Shown here: positions 35,157-43,440 of the stretch, piece by piece
Numbering within the stretch: the stretch's first letter is position 1
Layout: each line of letters starts with the position of its first letter
Assembly: GCA_030038475.1 (NCBI GenBank)
Contig: JASHOU010000181.1
Span: forward strand, 1-51,256
From: Terriglobales bacterium
GTDB lineage: Bacteria > Acidobacteriota > Terriglobia > Terriglobales > Acidobacteriaceae
Reading direction: 5' to 3'
Length of the DNA stretch: 51,256 nucleotides
Made by a program: the position numbers and the translations under genes
The notes under the pieces: generated by a model
Databases searched by the model: none
What the model saw: the letters and a program-made list of their open reading frames with translations, nothing else
What the model was told of the DNA's origin: nothing

Positions 35157-36104
35157 CTATTTTCCGAGATTCTCGCCGGTCTTGGGGCGATAGCCGTTGA
35201 TAAATTCCTGCGCGGTCATGCGGCGCTTGCCTTCGAGTTGAACTTCGAGGAGTTCGAGAGCCATGGCGGTATCTTTCTGCCTGCCGCAGCCGACGAAAAG
35301 GCTTGAATGCTCAACGGCGATTCGACCAGGTGTCAGGTCGATTGCTGGTTGCGACGGTTGCGCGCGGTGCACTTGCAGCGTTTTGCCTCTGAAGACCGTG
35401 AATGCGCCGGGCCAGGGCTGAAAGCCGCGCAGGCGGTTGAAGAGATCGCTGGCAGTGCGAGTGAAATCCATGCGGCCGTCTTCTTTTTTCAGAATCGGCG
35501 CCAGCGTGGCTTGCGAATGGTCCTGCGGAGTTGGTTGGAGATGGCCGCCTTCGAGTTGGCGCAGGGTTTCAACCATCAGATCGGCTCCGATGGACGCGAG
35601 CCTCGGGGCGACGGTTTCAGCTGTATCTTCGGAAGCGATCGGAATTTCGCGCCGAAGCAGAATGTCGCCGGTGTCGAGGCCGGCGTCGATGCGCATGGTC
35701 GTAACTCCAGTGACCGAATCGCCGCTCGCGATCGCCCACTGGATGGGAGCCGCGCCGCGATACTTGGGAAGCAGCGACGCATGAAGATTCAGATTTCCGA
35801 AGCGAGGAAGATCGACCATCCACTGCGGGATTATGCGTCCGTAGCCGACGACAATGATCGCGTCGGGGTTGATGGCAACGAGGTGTTCGCGAAATTCGGC
35901 GTTGTTCTTGATGGCCGCAGGTTGCACGACGGCGATGCCGAGGCGCATGGCCGCGGCTTTCACAGAAGAAACGGCAAGTTCCAAGCCGCGGCCGCGAGGG
36001 CGATCGGGTTGGGTCACGACGAGCGGAACAGTGTGACCGGCGGCGACCAGCTTTTCTAAAGTCGGGACGGCGAATTGGGGAGTGCCACAGAAAACCAGGA
36101 GCAT
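35157..36104 (-). CDS. fmt: Methionyl-tRNA formyltransferase
   Basis: 315 residues, normal length. The formyltransferase active site is intact: Asn106, His108 and Asp144, in N-L-H-A-S-L-L-P-K-Y-R-G-A-A-P and D-T-G-D. N-terminal F-C-G-T-P-Q-F-A-V-P and a C-terminal tRNA-binding domain are present. It transfers the formyl group from 10-formyl-THF to Met-tRNAfMet to make the initiator. In many bacteria def sits directly before fmt; here two extra genes lie between them. The start at 36104 has no obvious Shine-Dalgarno. Confidence 0.97.
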   Translation of the reverse strand: MLLVFCGTPQFAVPTLEKLVAAGHTVPLVVTQPDRPRGRGLELAVSSVKAAAMRLGIAVVQPAAIKNNAEFREHLVAINPDAIIVVGYGRIIPQWMVDLPRFGNLNLHASLLPKYRGAAPIQWAIASGDSVTGVTTMRIDAGLDTGDILLRREIPIASEDTAETVAPRLASIGADLMVETLRQLEGGHLQPTPQDHSQATLAPILKKEDGRMDFTRTASDLFNRLRGFQPWPGAFTVFRGKTLQVHRAQPSQPAIDLTPGRIAVEHSSLFVGCGRQKDTAMALELLEVQLEGKRRMTAQEFINGYRPKTGENLGK

Positions 36105-36144
36105 GGGATGACGTAGATGTTCGAAGTGTCGGCCTATCTTAATA

Positions 36145-36189
36145 GGAGGATAAACATGCGGAGATGTTTTGGGGATTCATCTTTTTAGG
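36145..36189 (+). other. Orphan Shine-Dalgarno plus 10-codon micro-ORF
   Basis: On the strand opposite the operon, a textbook AGGAGG (36145-36150) lies six bases before ATG 36157, but the frame (M-R-R-C-F-G, then D-S-S-F) stops at 36187-36189. The stop overlaps the 3' end of the leftward AlbA_2 gene, so this may be the severed start of an older gene at the insertion edge. Confidence 0.4.
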
Positions 36190-37163
36190 GGCCGTACGGC
36201 TATATTCTCTTCAATCAGTTTTTCTGCTGTAGCTGTGGGGGCACCCTCGCAGGAAATCTCACATTCGAACCGAACCGCTTTGAGATCCCATTGGGAGAGC
36301 CTTCCTCCTCTGGCAGGGTAGGTCACTGAATATGGATTGCCATCAGGACCAATATTGCTTCCCTCTTGCCAGAGTCTTGTGATTTGTCGGACCTCTTCTG
36401 GGTAAATCACGTCATCGATGCCACCGCGGAATACTACCCACTCAGGTTCCGATGCACGGCGAGGAAGGCCAACGCCGCCATTTCCGTCGATACCATAGTC
36501 GTCACACATTAGCCCGCATGCGTATTTAAAGCGAATGCTCGGGAACTTAGCAATTCCCCTACCCGCATTCCTGAGAGCCAGGACGAAGCATCTTGCCGGC
36601 TGATGCGTTGAAGGCGAGTAGTCGACTTTCTCCTCGAGATGCAGTTCTAGTTTTGGGACGGGCCTTTCTCCGAATCGTTCTTCGATTTGGAAATACTCCA
36701 TGGGGAAGGTTCCTGAACCGATGCGCAAATAGAACTTCCAATCTTTTCGCGACCGACGCGGATGGCCCTCGGATGGGGGAATGTAAACCACTACAAAACC
36801 GGTCCTAGATCCGGTCGGTTCATCTATCTCACTGGCTCTCACGCCTTCGATTCCCGGTTCAACCAGTTGTCCGACAAGATCCAAGACTCTCGATTTCACG
36901 GCGGCCGTGTCTCCGACTGGCACAGCAGCCTCCACCAGATCCGGCTCATCCTTTCCCCGGGAGCGTGCTTTCATCCCGATGACGATGACGCCGCCCTCTG
37001 CATTGGTCAGTCCACAGGCGGCTTTTGCGAACACCTTCTGGGCATCGTTGTCGTTGGGCCATTCCTTGCAATCGAAGTGAAGGTCTTCCGATTGGCCTAT
37101 CAACTCTCTGATTGCGGCAGCATCCTGGAGTTTGTCAAAGAGTTCCTCCGCACGATTCGCCAT
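36177..37163 (-). CDS. AlbA_2/Schlafen-type ATP-binding-like protein, accessory insert
   Basis: 328 residues. The N-terminal 140 residues fit the AlbA_2 (divergent AAA_4/Schlafen core) domain: S-E-D-L-H-F-D-C-K-E-W-P near 25, then A-A-C-G-L-T-N-A-E-G-G-V-I-V-I-G-M-K, and later F-Y-L-R-I-G-S-G-T. The rest is beta-rich, has no recognised family, and ends without a helix-turn-helix. AlbA_2 proteins occur as transcription regulators and in several phage-defence settings; no effector domain is visible here, so neither role is established. Base composition looks poorer in G+C than the flanking housekeeping genes. It follows the 86-residue gene by six bases and separates def from fmt. Confidence 0.7.
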   Translation of the reverse strand: MANRAEELFDKLQDAAAIRELIGQSEDLHFDCKEWPNDNDAQKVFAKAACGLTNAEGGVIVIGMKARSRGKDEPDLVEAAVPVGDTAAVKSRVLDLVGQLVEPGIEGVRASEIDEPTGSRTGFVVVYIPPSEGHPRRSRKDWKFYLRIGSGTFPMEYFQIEERFGERPVPKLELHLEEKVDYSPSTHQPARCFVLALRNAGRGIAKFPSIRFKYACGLMCDDYGIDGNGGVGLPRRASEPEWVVFRGGIDDVIYPEEVRQITRLWQEGSNIGPDGNPYSVTYPARGGRLSQWDLKAVRFECEISCEGAPTATAEKLIEENIAVRPLKR

Positions 37164-37169
37164 GACTAC

Positions 37170-37430
37170 TCACGCAACCTTGCGCGTGGATTGTTCGAAC
37201 AGGTTGAGGGACACGATGAGATCGTCGTTTTCGTGGAAAAACCTAATGGTAGGAGAGTTCTTCTCCCGCCAGTGCGCTGGGTCGGCCAGGACTTTTTCCT
37301 TGACGCTCATGACGCGAGGGGAACTCTGTTCGCTGACTCGCTTGGCGGTGAACTCCCGCGTGACCTCATACCAGTTGCGCTGCTCAAGATTCATGCAATG
37401 ATTCTGCCGGAAATTGGCGTATTTTACCAC
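37170..37430 (-). CDS. Small protein paired with the AlbA_2 gene
   Basis: 86 residues if translation begins at GTG 37430, which overlaps the def stop (GTGGTAA), or 74 if at ATG 37394 (M-N-L-E-Q-R-N-W-Y-E-V). No domain is recognised. The sequence is charged, with a hydrophobic Trp/Tyr cluster near its start and D-P-A-H-W-R-E-K in the middle, and reads like a folded cytosolic protein rather than a shadow frame. It ends six bases before the AlbA_2 gene, implying a two-gene unit coupled to def. Possible roles (antitoxin-like partner, adaptor) are guesses. Confidence 0.55.
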   Translation of the reverse strand: MVKYANFRQNHCMNLEQRNWYEVTREFTAKRVSEQSSPRVMSVKEKVLADPAHWREKNSPTIRFFHENDDLIVSLNLFEQSTRKVA

Positions 37431-37933
37431 TCGCCAGCTTTTACCATTTTTTTAATCTTGCGCTTAATGAGGTCGCGTTTTAGCGCGCTGATGTGGGAGA
37501 TGTAGAGTTTGCCATTCAAGTGATCGGTTTCGTGGAGCAATGCCCGCGCCAACAGGTCTTCTCCAGTGTGCTCGAAGAAGTTGCCGTCCAAATCCTGCGC
37601 ACGCACGGTTACAGTTTTGGCGCGGGTAACCTCCTCGCGAAATTCGGGAATGCTCAGACAGCCTTCGCTGCTGCGCTGGCGGCCTTCTTTGTGAATGATT
37701 ACGGGGTTGATCAGCACAAGTTTGGCGGCGGGGTCTTCCTTGAAAGTTACGTCCACGACGGCGATGCGTTGCGAGATGCCGATCTGCGGAGCGGCCAGAC
37801 CGACGCCGCGAGCGGCGTACATGGACTCGAACATGTCTTCGACGAGTTTTCTGATGCCGTCGTCAAAGCTGGTTACTTCGACGGCAGGTTTTTCCAGCAC
37901 GGGATTGCCGAATTTTACAATCGGGTAAATCAT
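37424..37933 (-). CDS. def: Peptide deformylase
   Basis: 169 residues with all three signature motifs: G-V-G-L-A-A-P-Q-I-G (43-52), E-G-C-L-S (90-94, metal ligand Cys92) and H-E-T-D-H (134-138, two His ligands and catalytic Glu135). It removes the N-formyl group from nascent proteins, the reaction that completes the pathway begun by Fmt. It starts seven bases after the aroC stop and its own stop overlaps the possible start of the small accessory gene. Confidence 0.97.
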   Translation of the reverse strand: MIYPIVKFGNPVLEKPAVEVTSFDDGIRKLVEDMFESMYAARGVGLAAPQIGISQRIAVVDVTFKEDPAAKLVLINPVIIHKEGRQRSSEGCLSIPEFREEVTRAKTVTVRAQDLDGNFFEHTGEDLLARALLHETDHLNGKLYISHISALKRDLIKRKIKKMVKAGEW

Positions 37934-37940
37934 TTTTGCG

Positions 37941-39116
37941 CTAATAGCTTTTCAGTTGTTCCAGGTAGCCTTGAAAGTTTCGTTTCGTTTCCCTCATCGA
38001 GTCGCCGCCGAATTTTTCGAGTGCGCAACGTGCCAGGGTGAGCGCAACCATGGCTTCGGCAGCGACGCCGGCGGCGGGCACCACGCAGACATCGGAGCGC
38101 TCATACGCTGCCTTCACCGGTTCGCGAGTGGCAAAATCGACCGACTGCAACGGACGCCGGAGAGTAGAGATCGGTTTCAAATAACCGCGGATGCGAATCT
38201 CTTGGCCGTTTGAAACTCCGCCCTCGATGCCTCCGGCGTTGTTGCGGGCGCGCGTAAAACCGGAGAATCCAGCGTCACGCCGATAACCGATTTCATCATG
38301 AACGGCGGAGCCGGGTGAATGCGCGGCCTGAATTCCGCTACCGATTTCCACGGCTTTTACCGCCTGCAATGACATGACGGCTGCCGCGAGCAGCGCATCG
38401 AGCCGTTCGTCCCACTGCGCGTAGGTGCCGAGACCGGGAGGAACATTGTGGGCGACTACTTCGAAGACTCCACCGACGGAGTCGCCGGTGCGCAAGACCT
38501 TATCGACTTCTTCTTTCATGCGCTGCTCGGCGTCAGGGTCGGCGCAGGAGAGCAGCACATCATCTTTGCGTGAAAGAGGTTCGATTTGGTCCCAGGCGAT
38601 TTCACGATTGGCGATCGAAACCGCCCCGACCGCTATGACGTGACTGAGAACCTCGACGCCAAGCTCGCACAGCAGCAACTTGGCAAGCGCGCCGATCGCG
38701 ACACGAGCGGCGGATTCCCGGGCTGAGGCGCGTTCCAGCACATAGCGCGCCTCGGCGAAATCGTACTTCAAGGCTCCGGCGAGGTCGGCGTGGCCGGGGC
38801 GTGGAGAGGCTACGCGTTTGTGCTTTGCCGGATCGCCGGACTCGACGGGCAACGATTCCTTCCAGTTTTGCCAGTCGCGATTTTCCAGCATGATGGCAAT
38901 CGGCGAACCGATGGTTTTGCCGTGATGCACGCCCGAGAGAAAATGCGCGCGGTCGGTTTCGATCTTCATTCGCCCGCCGCGTCCGTAACCCTGCTGGCGG
39001 CGCCAGAGTTCGCGGTCGACAAATTCCTGATCTACATCCAGACCGGCCGGCAGACCGGAGAGAAACGCGACCAGCGCTTCGCCGTGGGATTCTCCGGAGG
39101 TAAAGTAGCGCAGCAT
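37941..39116 (-). CDS. aroC: Chorismate synthase
   Basis: 391 residues. Starts M-L-R-Y-F-T-S-G-E-S-H-G-E-A, the family N-terminus, followed by the R-Q-Q-G-Y-G-R-G-G-R-M and G-K-T-I-G-S-P-I-A motifs. The later R-E-S-A-A-R-V-A-I-G-A and R-R-D-A-G-F segments agree with the FMN/EPSP site. It makes chorismate from 5-enolpyruvylshikimate-3-phosphate, the last shared step of aromatic biosynthesis. It appears to be the first gene of the leftward operon with def; a TACAAT lies 11 bases before the ATG. This length (near 390) is typical of the non-proteobacterial type. Confidence 0.97.
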   Translation of the reverse strand: MLRYFTSGESHGEALVAFLSGLPAGLDVDQEFVDRELWRRQQGYGRGGRMKIETDRAHFLSGVHHGKTIGSPIAIMLENRDWQNWKESLPVESGDPAKHKRVASPRPGHADLAGALKYDFAEARYVLERASARESAARVAIGALAKLLLCELGVEVLSHVIAVGAVSIANREIAWDQIEPLSRKDDVLLSCADPDAEQRMKEEVDKVLRTGDSVGGVFEVVAHNVPPGLGTYAQWDERLDALLAAAVMSLQAVKAVEIGSGIQAAHSPGSAVHDEIGYRRDAGFSGFTRARNNAGGIEGGVSNGQEIRIRGYLKPISTLRRPLQSVDFATREPVKAAYERSDVCVVPAAGVAAEAMVALTLARCALEKFGGDSMRETKRNFQGYLEQLKSY

Positions 39117-39127
39117 GTGGAACAGGC

Positions 39128-39133
39128 ATTGTA
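39128..39133 (-). promoter_or_regulatory. -10-like TACAAT before aroC
   Basis: On the minus strand TACAAT is followed by 11 bases and the aroC ATG (39116). Would give a leader of only a few bases. Confidence 0.35.
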
Positions 39134-39357
39134 AATGAAGAAGAAGGGTTCGGCGGGGGCTGATTTTACGCTAATGAGTGCCGGCGACGCTTTGTGGTGC
39201 ACGTTCTTCGCCGCATAAACCCCATCGCAATCCGTTTTTTGCATCGAAGGTGTGGCCGATGCGGGTACAATGAAATCGCACCTTCCGACAGTAGTTGCCT
39301 CAGCTCCGGGACTCCAGGCTCGCAACGCCAGTTGATAGGGTACGCGAGGATTAATTC

Positions 39358-40062
39358 ATGCTGATCGAAAATGCCGGACCGCTTCATCCAGAAGAGACTG
39401 CGCGCATTCGCTGCGTGATCGCTGACGATCATGAGATGCTGCGCTATGGCGTGCGCCGGTTGCTGGAGGACGCTCCCGACTTTGCCGTGGTGGGAGAAGC
39501 CGACAACGCGGCCGAGGCTCTGCGGTTGGTGGTGGAGCATAAGCCGGATCTGGTGCTGCTCGACATTACGATGCCGGGAATGTCTTCGTTTGAAGCAGGA
39601 CGGCTGATTGAGGAACAGGATTTCGGCACGCGTATCGTCTATTTGACCATGCACGACGACGAGGAATACGTGCGGGAAGCGCTGCGCTCCGGCGCCAGCG
39701 GGTACCTGTTAAAAGACACGCCGGCGCCGCTCCTGTTGCGGGCTTTGCGGGAGGTGCATCGGGGGGCGAGGTCGTTGAGCCCGCAAATTCAGGGAAAGTT
39801 GAAAGAGGATTCGATATTTCGAAGCCAGACGGTGCGAGTGCCGCTGCGGAGAAGTGCGTTAACCATTCGCGAGCGCGAAGTGATGAAGTTGCTCGCCGAA
39901 GGTTATACGGTGAGGAAAGCGGCGGCGGCCTTGGGAGTCAGCGTAAAGACGGTAGAGGCACACAAGTTCAACCTGATGCGCAAACTTGATATTCACAACA
40001 AGGCACAACTCGTGACCGCCGCCATCCAGAAGAAGATTGTTGCTCTGCCGCTCGATATGTAG
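39358..40062 (+). CDS. NarL/FixJ-type response regulator
   Basis: 234 residues. Receiver domain: acidic pair Asp23-Asp24 (I-A-D-D-H-E), phospho-acceptor Asp69 (V-L-L-D-I-T-M-P-G), Thr/Lys switch residues in Y-L-T-M-H-D and Y-L-L-K-D. C-terminal LuxR-type helix-turn-helix: L-T-I-R-E-R-E-V-M-K-L-L-A-E-G and S-V-K-T-V-E-A-H-K-F-N-L-M-R-K-L. ATG 39358 has GAGGA seven bases upstream. No histidine kinase is adjacent, so it is an orphan regulator in this window; its targets are unknown. Confidence 0.95.
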   Translation: MLIENAGPLHPEETARIRCVIADDHEMLRYGVRRLLEDAPDFAVVGEADNAAEALRLVVEHKPDLVLLDITMPGMSSFEAGRLIEEQDFGTRIVYLTMHDDEEYVREALRSGASGYLLKDTPAPLLLRALREVHRGARSLSPQIQGKLKEDSIFRSQTVRVPLRRSALTIREREVMKLLAEGYTVRKAAAALGVSVKTVEAHKFNLMRKLDIHNKAQLVTAAIQKKIVALPLDM

Positions 40063-40093
40063 ACGCGCAGGGGGACAGCCCCGTATCAGAAAA

Positions 40094-40813
40094 TCAAGTT
40101 CGCATAGGAATCGCGGTTGCGACGACGAGAGACGCCAGATCGGGAACTTCGAGATCGGGCTGCGTTTCGGAGGCCGGTCCGGTTGCGGTTCGCACTGCGC
40201 CGATGCCGGGACGAGCCGACTTGCGATTCACCCACACGGTTGAGATGCCAAGGGAGCGAGCCGGTACGACGTCGTGATAGATGCTCTGCCCGGCGTGCAG
40301 GAGCCGGTCAGGCGAGAGCGCAAACGTGCGCAGGGCAAGGTGAAAATTGTTGAGGGAAGGCTTATAGCTTTGCGCCTTTTCTGCCGTAATCACGGCATCA
40401 AATTCTACGCCAAGATGTTTGCGGGTCTCAGCAAACAGATTGTCGTCGATGTTGGAAATGACGACGAGCTTGTAGCGCTTGTGAAGTTCGTGCAGCGCGG
40501 CGACGGTATCGGGAAATGGCTGCCAGGAAGGGACAGACTCGTACAGCGAGCGAATCTCCAAAGAAGTGGCTTGAAAATGAAAGTGATCGGCAAAAAACCG
40601 CACCACTGATTGCAGTACATCGCGGTAAGTCTGGTACGGGCCGCTCTCCGCTTGGGCCTCAAATTCCCCATAGAGCTCAAGAATGGCATCATCGGGCTGA
40701 CTTTGGCCGTGGTTTGCGAGCAGATTTCGCAGGACGGGCAGAATACCCGACTCCCAGTCGATCAGAGTGCCGTAGCAGTCAAAGCTGATGGTGGTAAAGC
40801 GGGAGAAATCCAT
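40094..40813 (-). CDS. HAD-superfamily hydrolase, L-2-haloacid dehalogenase type
   Basis: 239 residues. HAD motif I is S-F-D-C-Y-G-T-L-I-D-W with nucleophile Asp12; motif II is V-I-S-N-I-D-D-N; Lys in S-Y-K-P-S forms motif III and the H-A-G-Q-S-I-Y-H-D-V-V-P-A region forms motif IV. The layout matches type II haloacid dehalogenases, which hydrolyse C-halogen bonds at C2 of short acids, though many relatives are phosphatases. The helical cap starts with D-W-E-S-G. Cytoplasmic. It ends 31 bases from the convergent response-regulator gene. Confidence 0.87.
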   Translation of the reverse strand: MDFSRFTTISFDCYGTLIDWESGILPVLRNLLANHGQSQPDDAILELYGEFEAQAESGPYQTYRDVLQSVVRFFADHFHFQATSLEIRSLYESVPSWQPFPDTVAALHELHKRYKLVVISNIDDNLFAETRKHLGVEFDAVITAEKAQSYKPSLNNFHLALRTFALSPDRLLHAGQSIYHDVVPARSLGISTVWVNRKSARPGIGAVRTATGPASETQPDLEVPDLASLVVATAIPMRT

Positions 40814-40880
40814 AAGATTCGTCGTTGGTCGTTTGTCGCTAATCGGTTTTAGTCAGTCGTTCGGGCTTTCTTGACGCCGG

Positions 40881-42032
40881 CTATGCTTTTTGTTCGCTGA
40901 ACAGGTCGAGCACGGGCGCGGCAGAAGCTGGAGGCTGTTGCGCCGCGGACGCGACCGATTGAGCGGGAGAATCTTCGGCGGCGGTCGTTGAGTCAGCGAT
41001 TCTTGATCCAGCCTTCATTGATTCGGCGTTCGTCGATCCGGTAACTCCGGCAACTGGCGTTTTTTCGACTTGCAGGAATTTGTTGGAATCGAGCAACGGC
41101 CGTCCCAGTGACGCGTTATAGCCGGTCCATGCCTCTTCAACTTCAATCTCGCGCGCGAAGTGGGCGCGTATCGCCTCCATCTTGGAATCCAGATCGTCCA
41201 GATAGTGGAGCATGAGCGCCTCGGGAAACATGGGCAGCTTGGGCGAACCGAATTCGTACTGGCCGTGATGACTGATGATGAGATGTTCGAGCAGAGTTTT
41301 CAGTTCTGCGGGGAAACCGGGTAGCATGAGAATTTTGGCCTGCAGCATTTCCAGCTCGATGATCATGTGCCCAAGCAGCTGGCCGCGTGTGGTATAGGAA
41401 AATGAGCGGTTGTACGTGAGTTCCTGAATCTTGCCGATGTCGTGCAGAAACGCGCCGGTCAACAAAAGATCGCGATTGACTTGAGGGTAGTTACGGCAAA
41501 TCAAGTCGCAGGAGCGAAAGAGCGAGACGACATGATCGAGCAATCCGCCGATGTAGGCGTGGTGAAGCGTCTTGGCGGCGGGAGCGTTGCGATAGCGCTC
41601 GGCAATTTCCGGATCCGACATAAACAGCTCGACCAGCGACTTCAGGTGCGGATTCTGAAATGTGGCCACGAATTCGGTGAGTGTTCGCCAGAGTTCGCCG
41701 ATGTCCTTGGTGGTTTTGGGCAAGTAGTCGGTAAAGTCGATCTCGGCTTCTTCCATGCGGCGCAGCTTGTGAATCGTCATCTGAAAACGATTCTTGTACT
41801 TGTTGATCAGCCCTTTGACTTTGAGAAAATCATCCTGCTCGAAGACGGCGATGAACTCTTCAACGTTGTCCCACATCTTGCCTTCGAGCTGGCCGCTGCG
41901 ATCGGCCAGGATTAGCGCCAGGTACGGCTCGCCATTTTTTTTGGCTTTGACCTGCTTGGAAGCGACTACGAAGCTGGAAGTGATGACCTTGTTTTCATGC
42001 TTGCAGCACTCGGAGATAAAGAACTCTTTCAT
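40881..42032 (-). CDS. OB-fold and HD-domain 3'-5' exoribonuclease (YhaM-like)
   Basis: 383 residues from ATG 42032 (M-K-E-F-F-I-S-E); the frame opens 24 codons earlier with no supporting features. An OB-fold nucleic-acid binding domain at about 15-90 (L-A-L-I-L-A-D-R-S-G-Q-L-E-G-K-M-W) is followed by an HD hydrolase domain with H-H-A-Y-I-G-G-L-L-D-H near 157, His198-Asp199 (F-L-H-D-I-G-K) and I-I-S-H-H-G-Q-Y. This is the YhaM architecture; YhaM trims RNA from its 3' end using a divalent metal. The last 60 residues are a Ser/Ala/Thr-rich tail ending L-D-L-F-S-E-Q, absent from B. subtilis YhaM as I recall it. Confidence 0.9.
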   Translation of the reverse strand: MKEFFISECCKHENKVITSSFVVASKQVKAKKNGEPYLALILADRSGQLEGKMWDNVEEFIAVFEQDDFLKVKGLINKYKNRFQMTIHKLRRMEEAEIDFTDYLPKTTKDIGELWRTLTEFVATFQNPHLKSLVELFMSDPEIAERYRNAPAAKTLHHAYIGGLLDHVVSLFRSCDLICRNYPQVNRDLLLTGAFLHDIGKIQELTYNRSFSYTTRGQLLGHMIIELEMLQAKILMLPGFPAELKTLLEHLIISHHGQYEFGSPKLPMFPEALMLHYLDDLDSKMEAIRAHFAREIEVEEAWTGYNASLGRPLLDSNKFLQVEKTPVAGVTGSTNAESMKAGSRIADSTTAAEDSPAQSVASAAQQPPASAAPVLDLFSEQKA

Positions 42033-42116
42033 AGCCTGTAGGAAGCGGCTTCGCGTAGATGAATCCCCGTGCGGAAGGCGGAAATATCCCGGCCGCGCAG
42101 GCACAGCAAGCTTAGC

Positions 42117-43247
42117 TTATAACACGCCCAGCTTCTTCTTCTTTTTCAACTTTTTTACTTTGTCTTCTTTGTCGGTGGTTTCAATTGGTTTGGTCTGCTT
42201 CGAGCTCGCGCCGGTATCAACGTAACCGGGCTTGTAGTCGATGTAGGCTTCCTCGCGAAGAGTAGTCAAATATGCGCGCAGCGCGGGCTGGAGTTTTTGC
42301 ATGTACAAAGCATCCTGAACGTGCGGCTCCGCCTCTTTGAACGTGGGGACGCCGGCCGCCTGATGTTCACTCACCAAAAGGATCACGTAGCCCTGCTTGG
42401 TGCGGATCACATCCGTAAATTCACCCGCCTTCAAAGCGAACACCTTGGTCTCAAGCTCGGGCGCAAGTGTGCCGCGCTTGAAATAGCTCAAATCGCCGCC
42501 GTCCTTAGCTGAGGGTCCGTCGGAATACTTCTTCGCCAGGTCCTCAAACTTTGCACCCTTGTGTATCTGGTTGTACAAATCCTCTGCCTTGGCCTTGGCG
42601 GCAGCCAGCGCGTCAGCAGTTTCGGCTTCCGAGGGCGGATCGGGTTTGCCGTTCGCGCCAGCTGCCGGCTTGGCAGGCGTTTTTGGCGCGATCAGGATTT
42701 CACTTAAGCGAACCTCCTCGGATTGCTCCATGTCCGCACGGTGTTGCTCGTAATATTTCTGCTCTTCCTCTTTGCCGATGGAAATGTGCGGGCCAACTTC
42801 CTGGCCGATCACCTTCTGGGTGATGATCTGATTGCGCAGGTTCTGCTTAAAGTCCTCGTATGAGGCTCCCTGCGCCTCCGCGGCTTTTTCCAGATCCTCC
42901 ATGGTTTCAAGTTTCATTTCCTTGCGCATCTCGTCGAGGCGCTTGATAAGCTCGGTGTCGCCGGTGATACCGAGATCCTTGCCTTTTTGTAAGAGGAGCT
43001 GCTGATCGATCAGATCGCGCAGAACATCTTTCTGCTTTTCGCTAAAGTCGCGGTCAGCGTTGGAGGGATCCTGCTGCATGACCTCCGTCCGGAGCTGATC
43101 GCGGCTGCGGACAAATTCCGAACGCGTAATGATTTCGTTGTTGACACGCGCGATTATTTCTTCGACGACGGTATCGGCGGGCGAAAGAGCCGTGAGCACC
43201 AACGTGTAGACAATTGCCGAAAGCAGGGTAAGTTTTGCGATCTTCAT
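42117..43247 (-). CDS. SurA/PpiC-type periplasmic peptidyl-prolyl isomerase
   Basis: 376 residues from ATG 43247, which gives a signal peptide (M-K-I-A-K-L-T-L-L-S-A-I-V-Y). The 27 codons upstream are encoded by a 16-base repeat array and are unlikely to be translated. The SurA-like N-terminal helices (I-A-R-V-N-N-E-I-I-T-R-S-E-F) are followed by one parvulin domain (F-E-D-L-A-K-K-Y-S-D-G-P-S-A, then G-G-D-L-S-Y-F). It assists outer-membrane protein folding. A Pro/Ala insert splits the start of the parvulin domain, and the tail is Lys-rich (L-K-K-K-K-K-L). It precedes the YhaM-like gene on the same strand by 84 bases. Confidence 0.9.
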   Translation of the reverse strand: MKIAKLTLLSAIVYTLVLTALSPADTVVEEIIARVNNEIITRSEFVRSRDQLRTEVMQQDPSNADRDFSEKQKDVLRDLIDQQLLLQKGKDLGITGDTELIKRLDEMRKEMKLETMEDLEKAAEAQGASYEDFKQNLRNQIITQKVIGQEVGPHISIGKEEEQKYYEQHRADMEQSEEVRLSEILIAPKTPAKPAAGANGKPDPPSEAETADALAAAKAKAEDLYNQIHKGAKFEDLAKKYSDGPSAKDGGDLSYFKRGTLAPELETKVFALKAGEFTDVIRTKQGYVILLVSEHQAAGVPTFKEAEPHVQDALYMQKLQPALRAYLTTLREEAYIDYKPGYVDTGASSKQTKPIETTDKEDKVKKLKKKKKLGVL

Positions 43248-43260
43248 CGGAGGTCTCTTG

Positions 43261-43308
43261 AATCCTTGGTCTCTTAAGTCCTGGGTTCCTAGAATCCTGG
43301 TAGTCCCA
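43261..43308. repeat. Three 16-bp imperfect tandem repeats
   Basis: Units at 43261, 43277 and 43293 share a (A)RTCCTnGGT core. They sit just upstream of the chosen start of the foldase gene. Confidence 0.6.
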
Positions 43309-43440
43309 AAGGAAAATGGTGTTTTCATTTTACGCCGTGGGCAGGGAGTAGGCCAATGCTGACCTCGCGCTTTTGGCTGGCTTTTGGCTTAGCAGGAGCG
43401 GCTGTCTCGACGTGGAAGCGAGCGGCAGGCGGGTGGTTGC

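Noticed and set aside
36177-37430. Calling the AlbA_2 gene pair a toxin-antitoxin or anti-phage system
   Set aside because: No effector or toxin domain is visible in either protein; kept only as a hypothesis in the findings.
43248-43328. 27-residue extension of the PpiC/SurA-like protein
   Set aside because: Encoded by a 16-bp tandem repeat and would displace the signal peptide.
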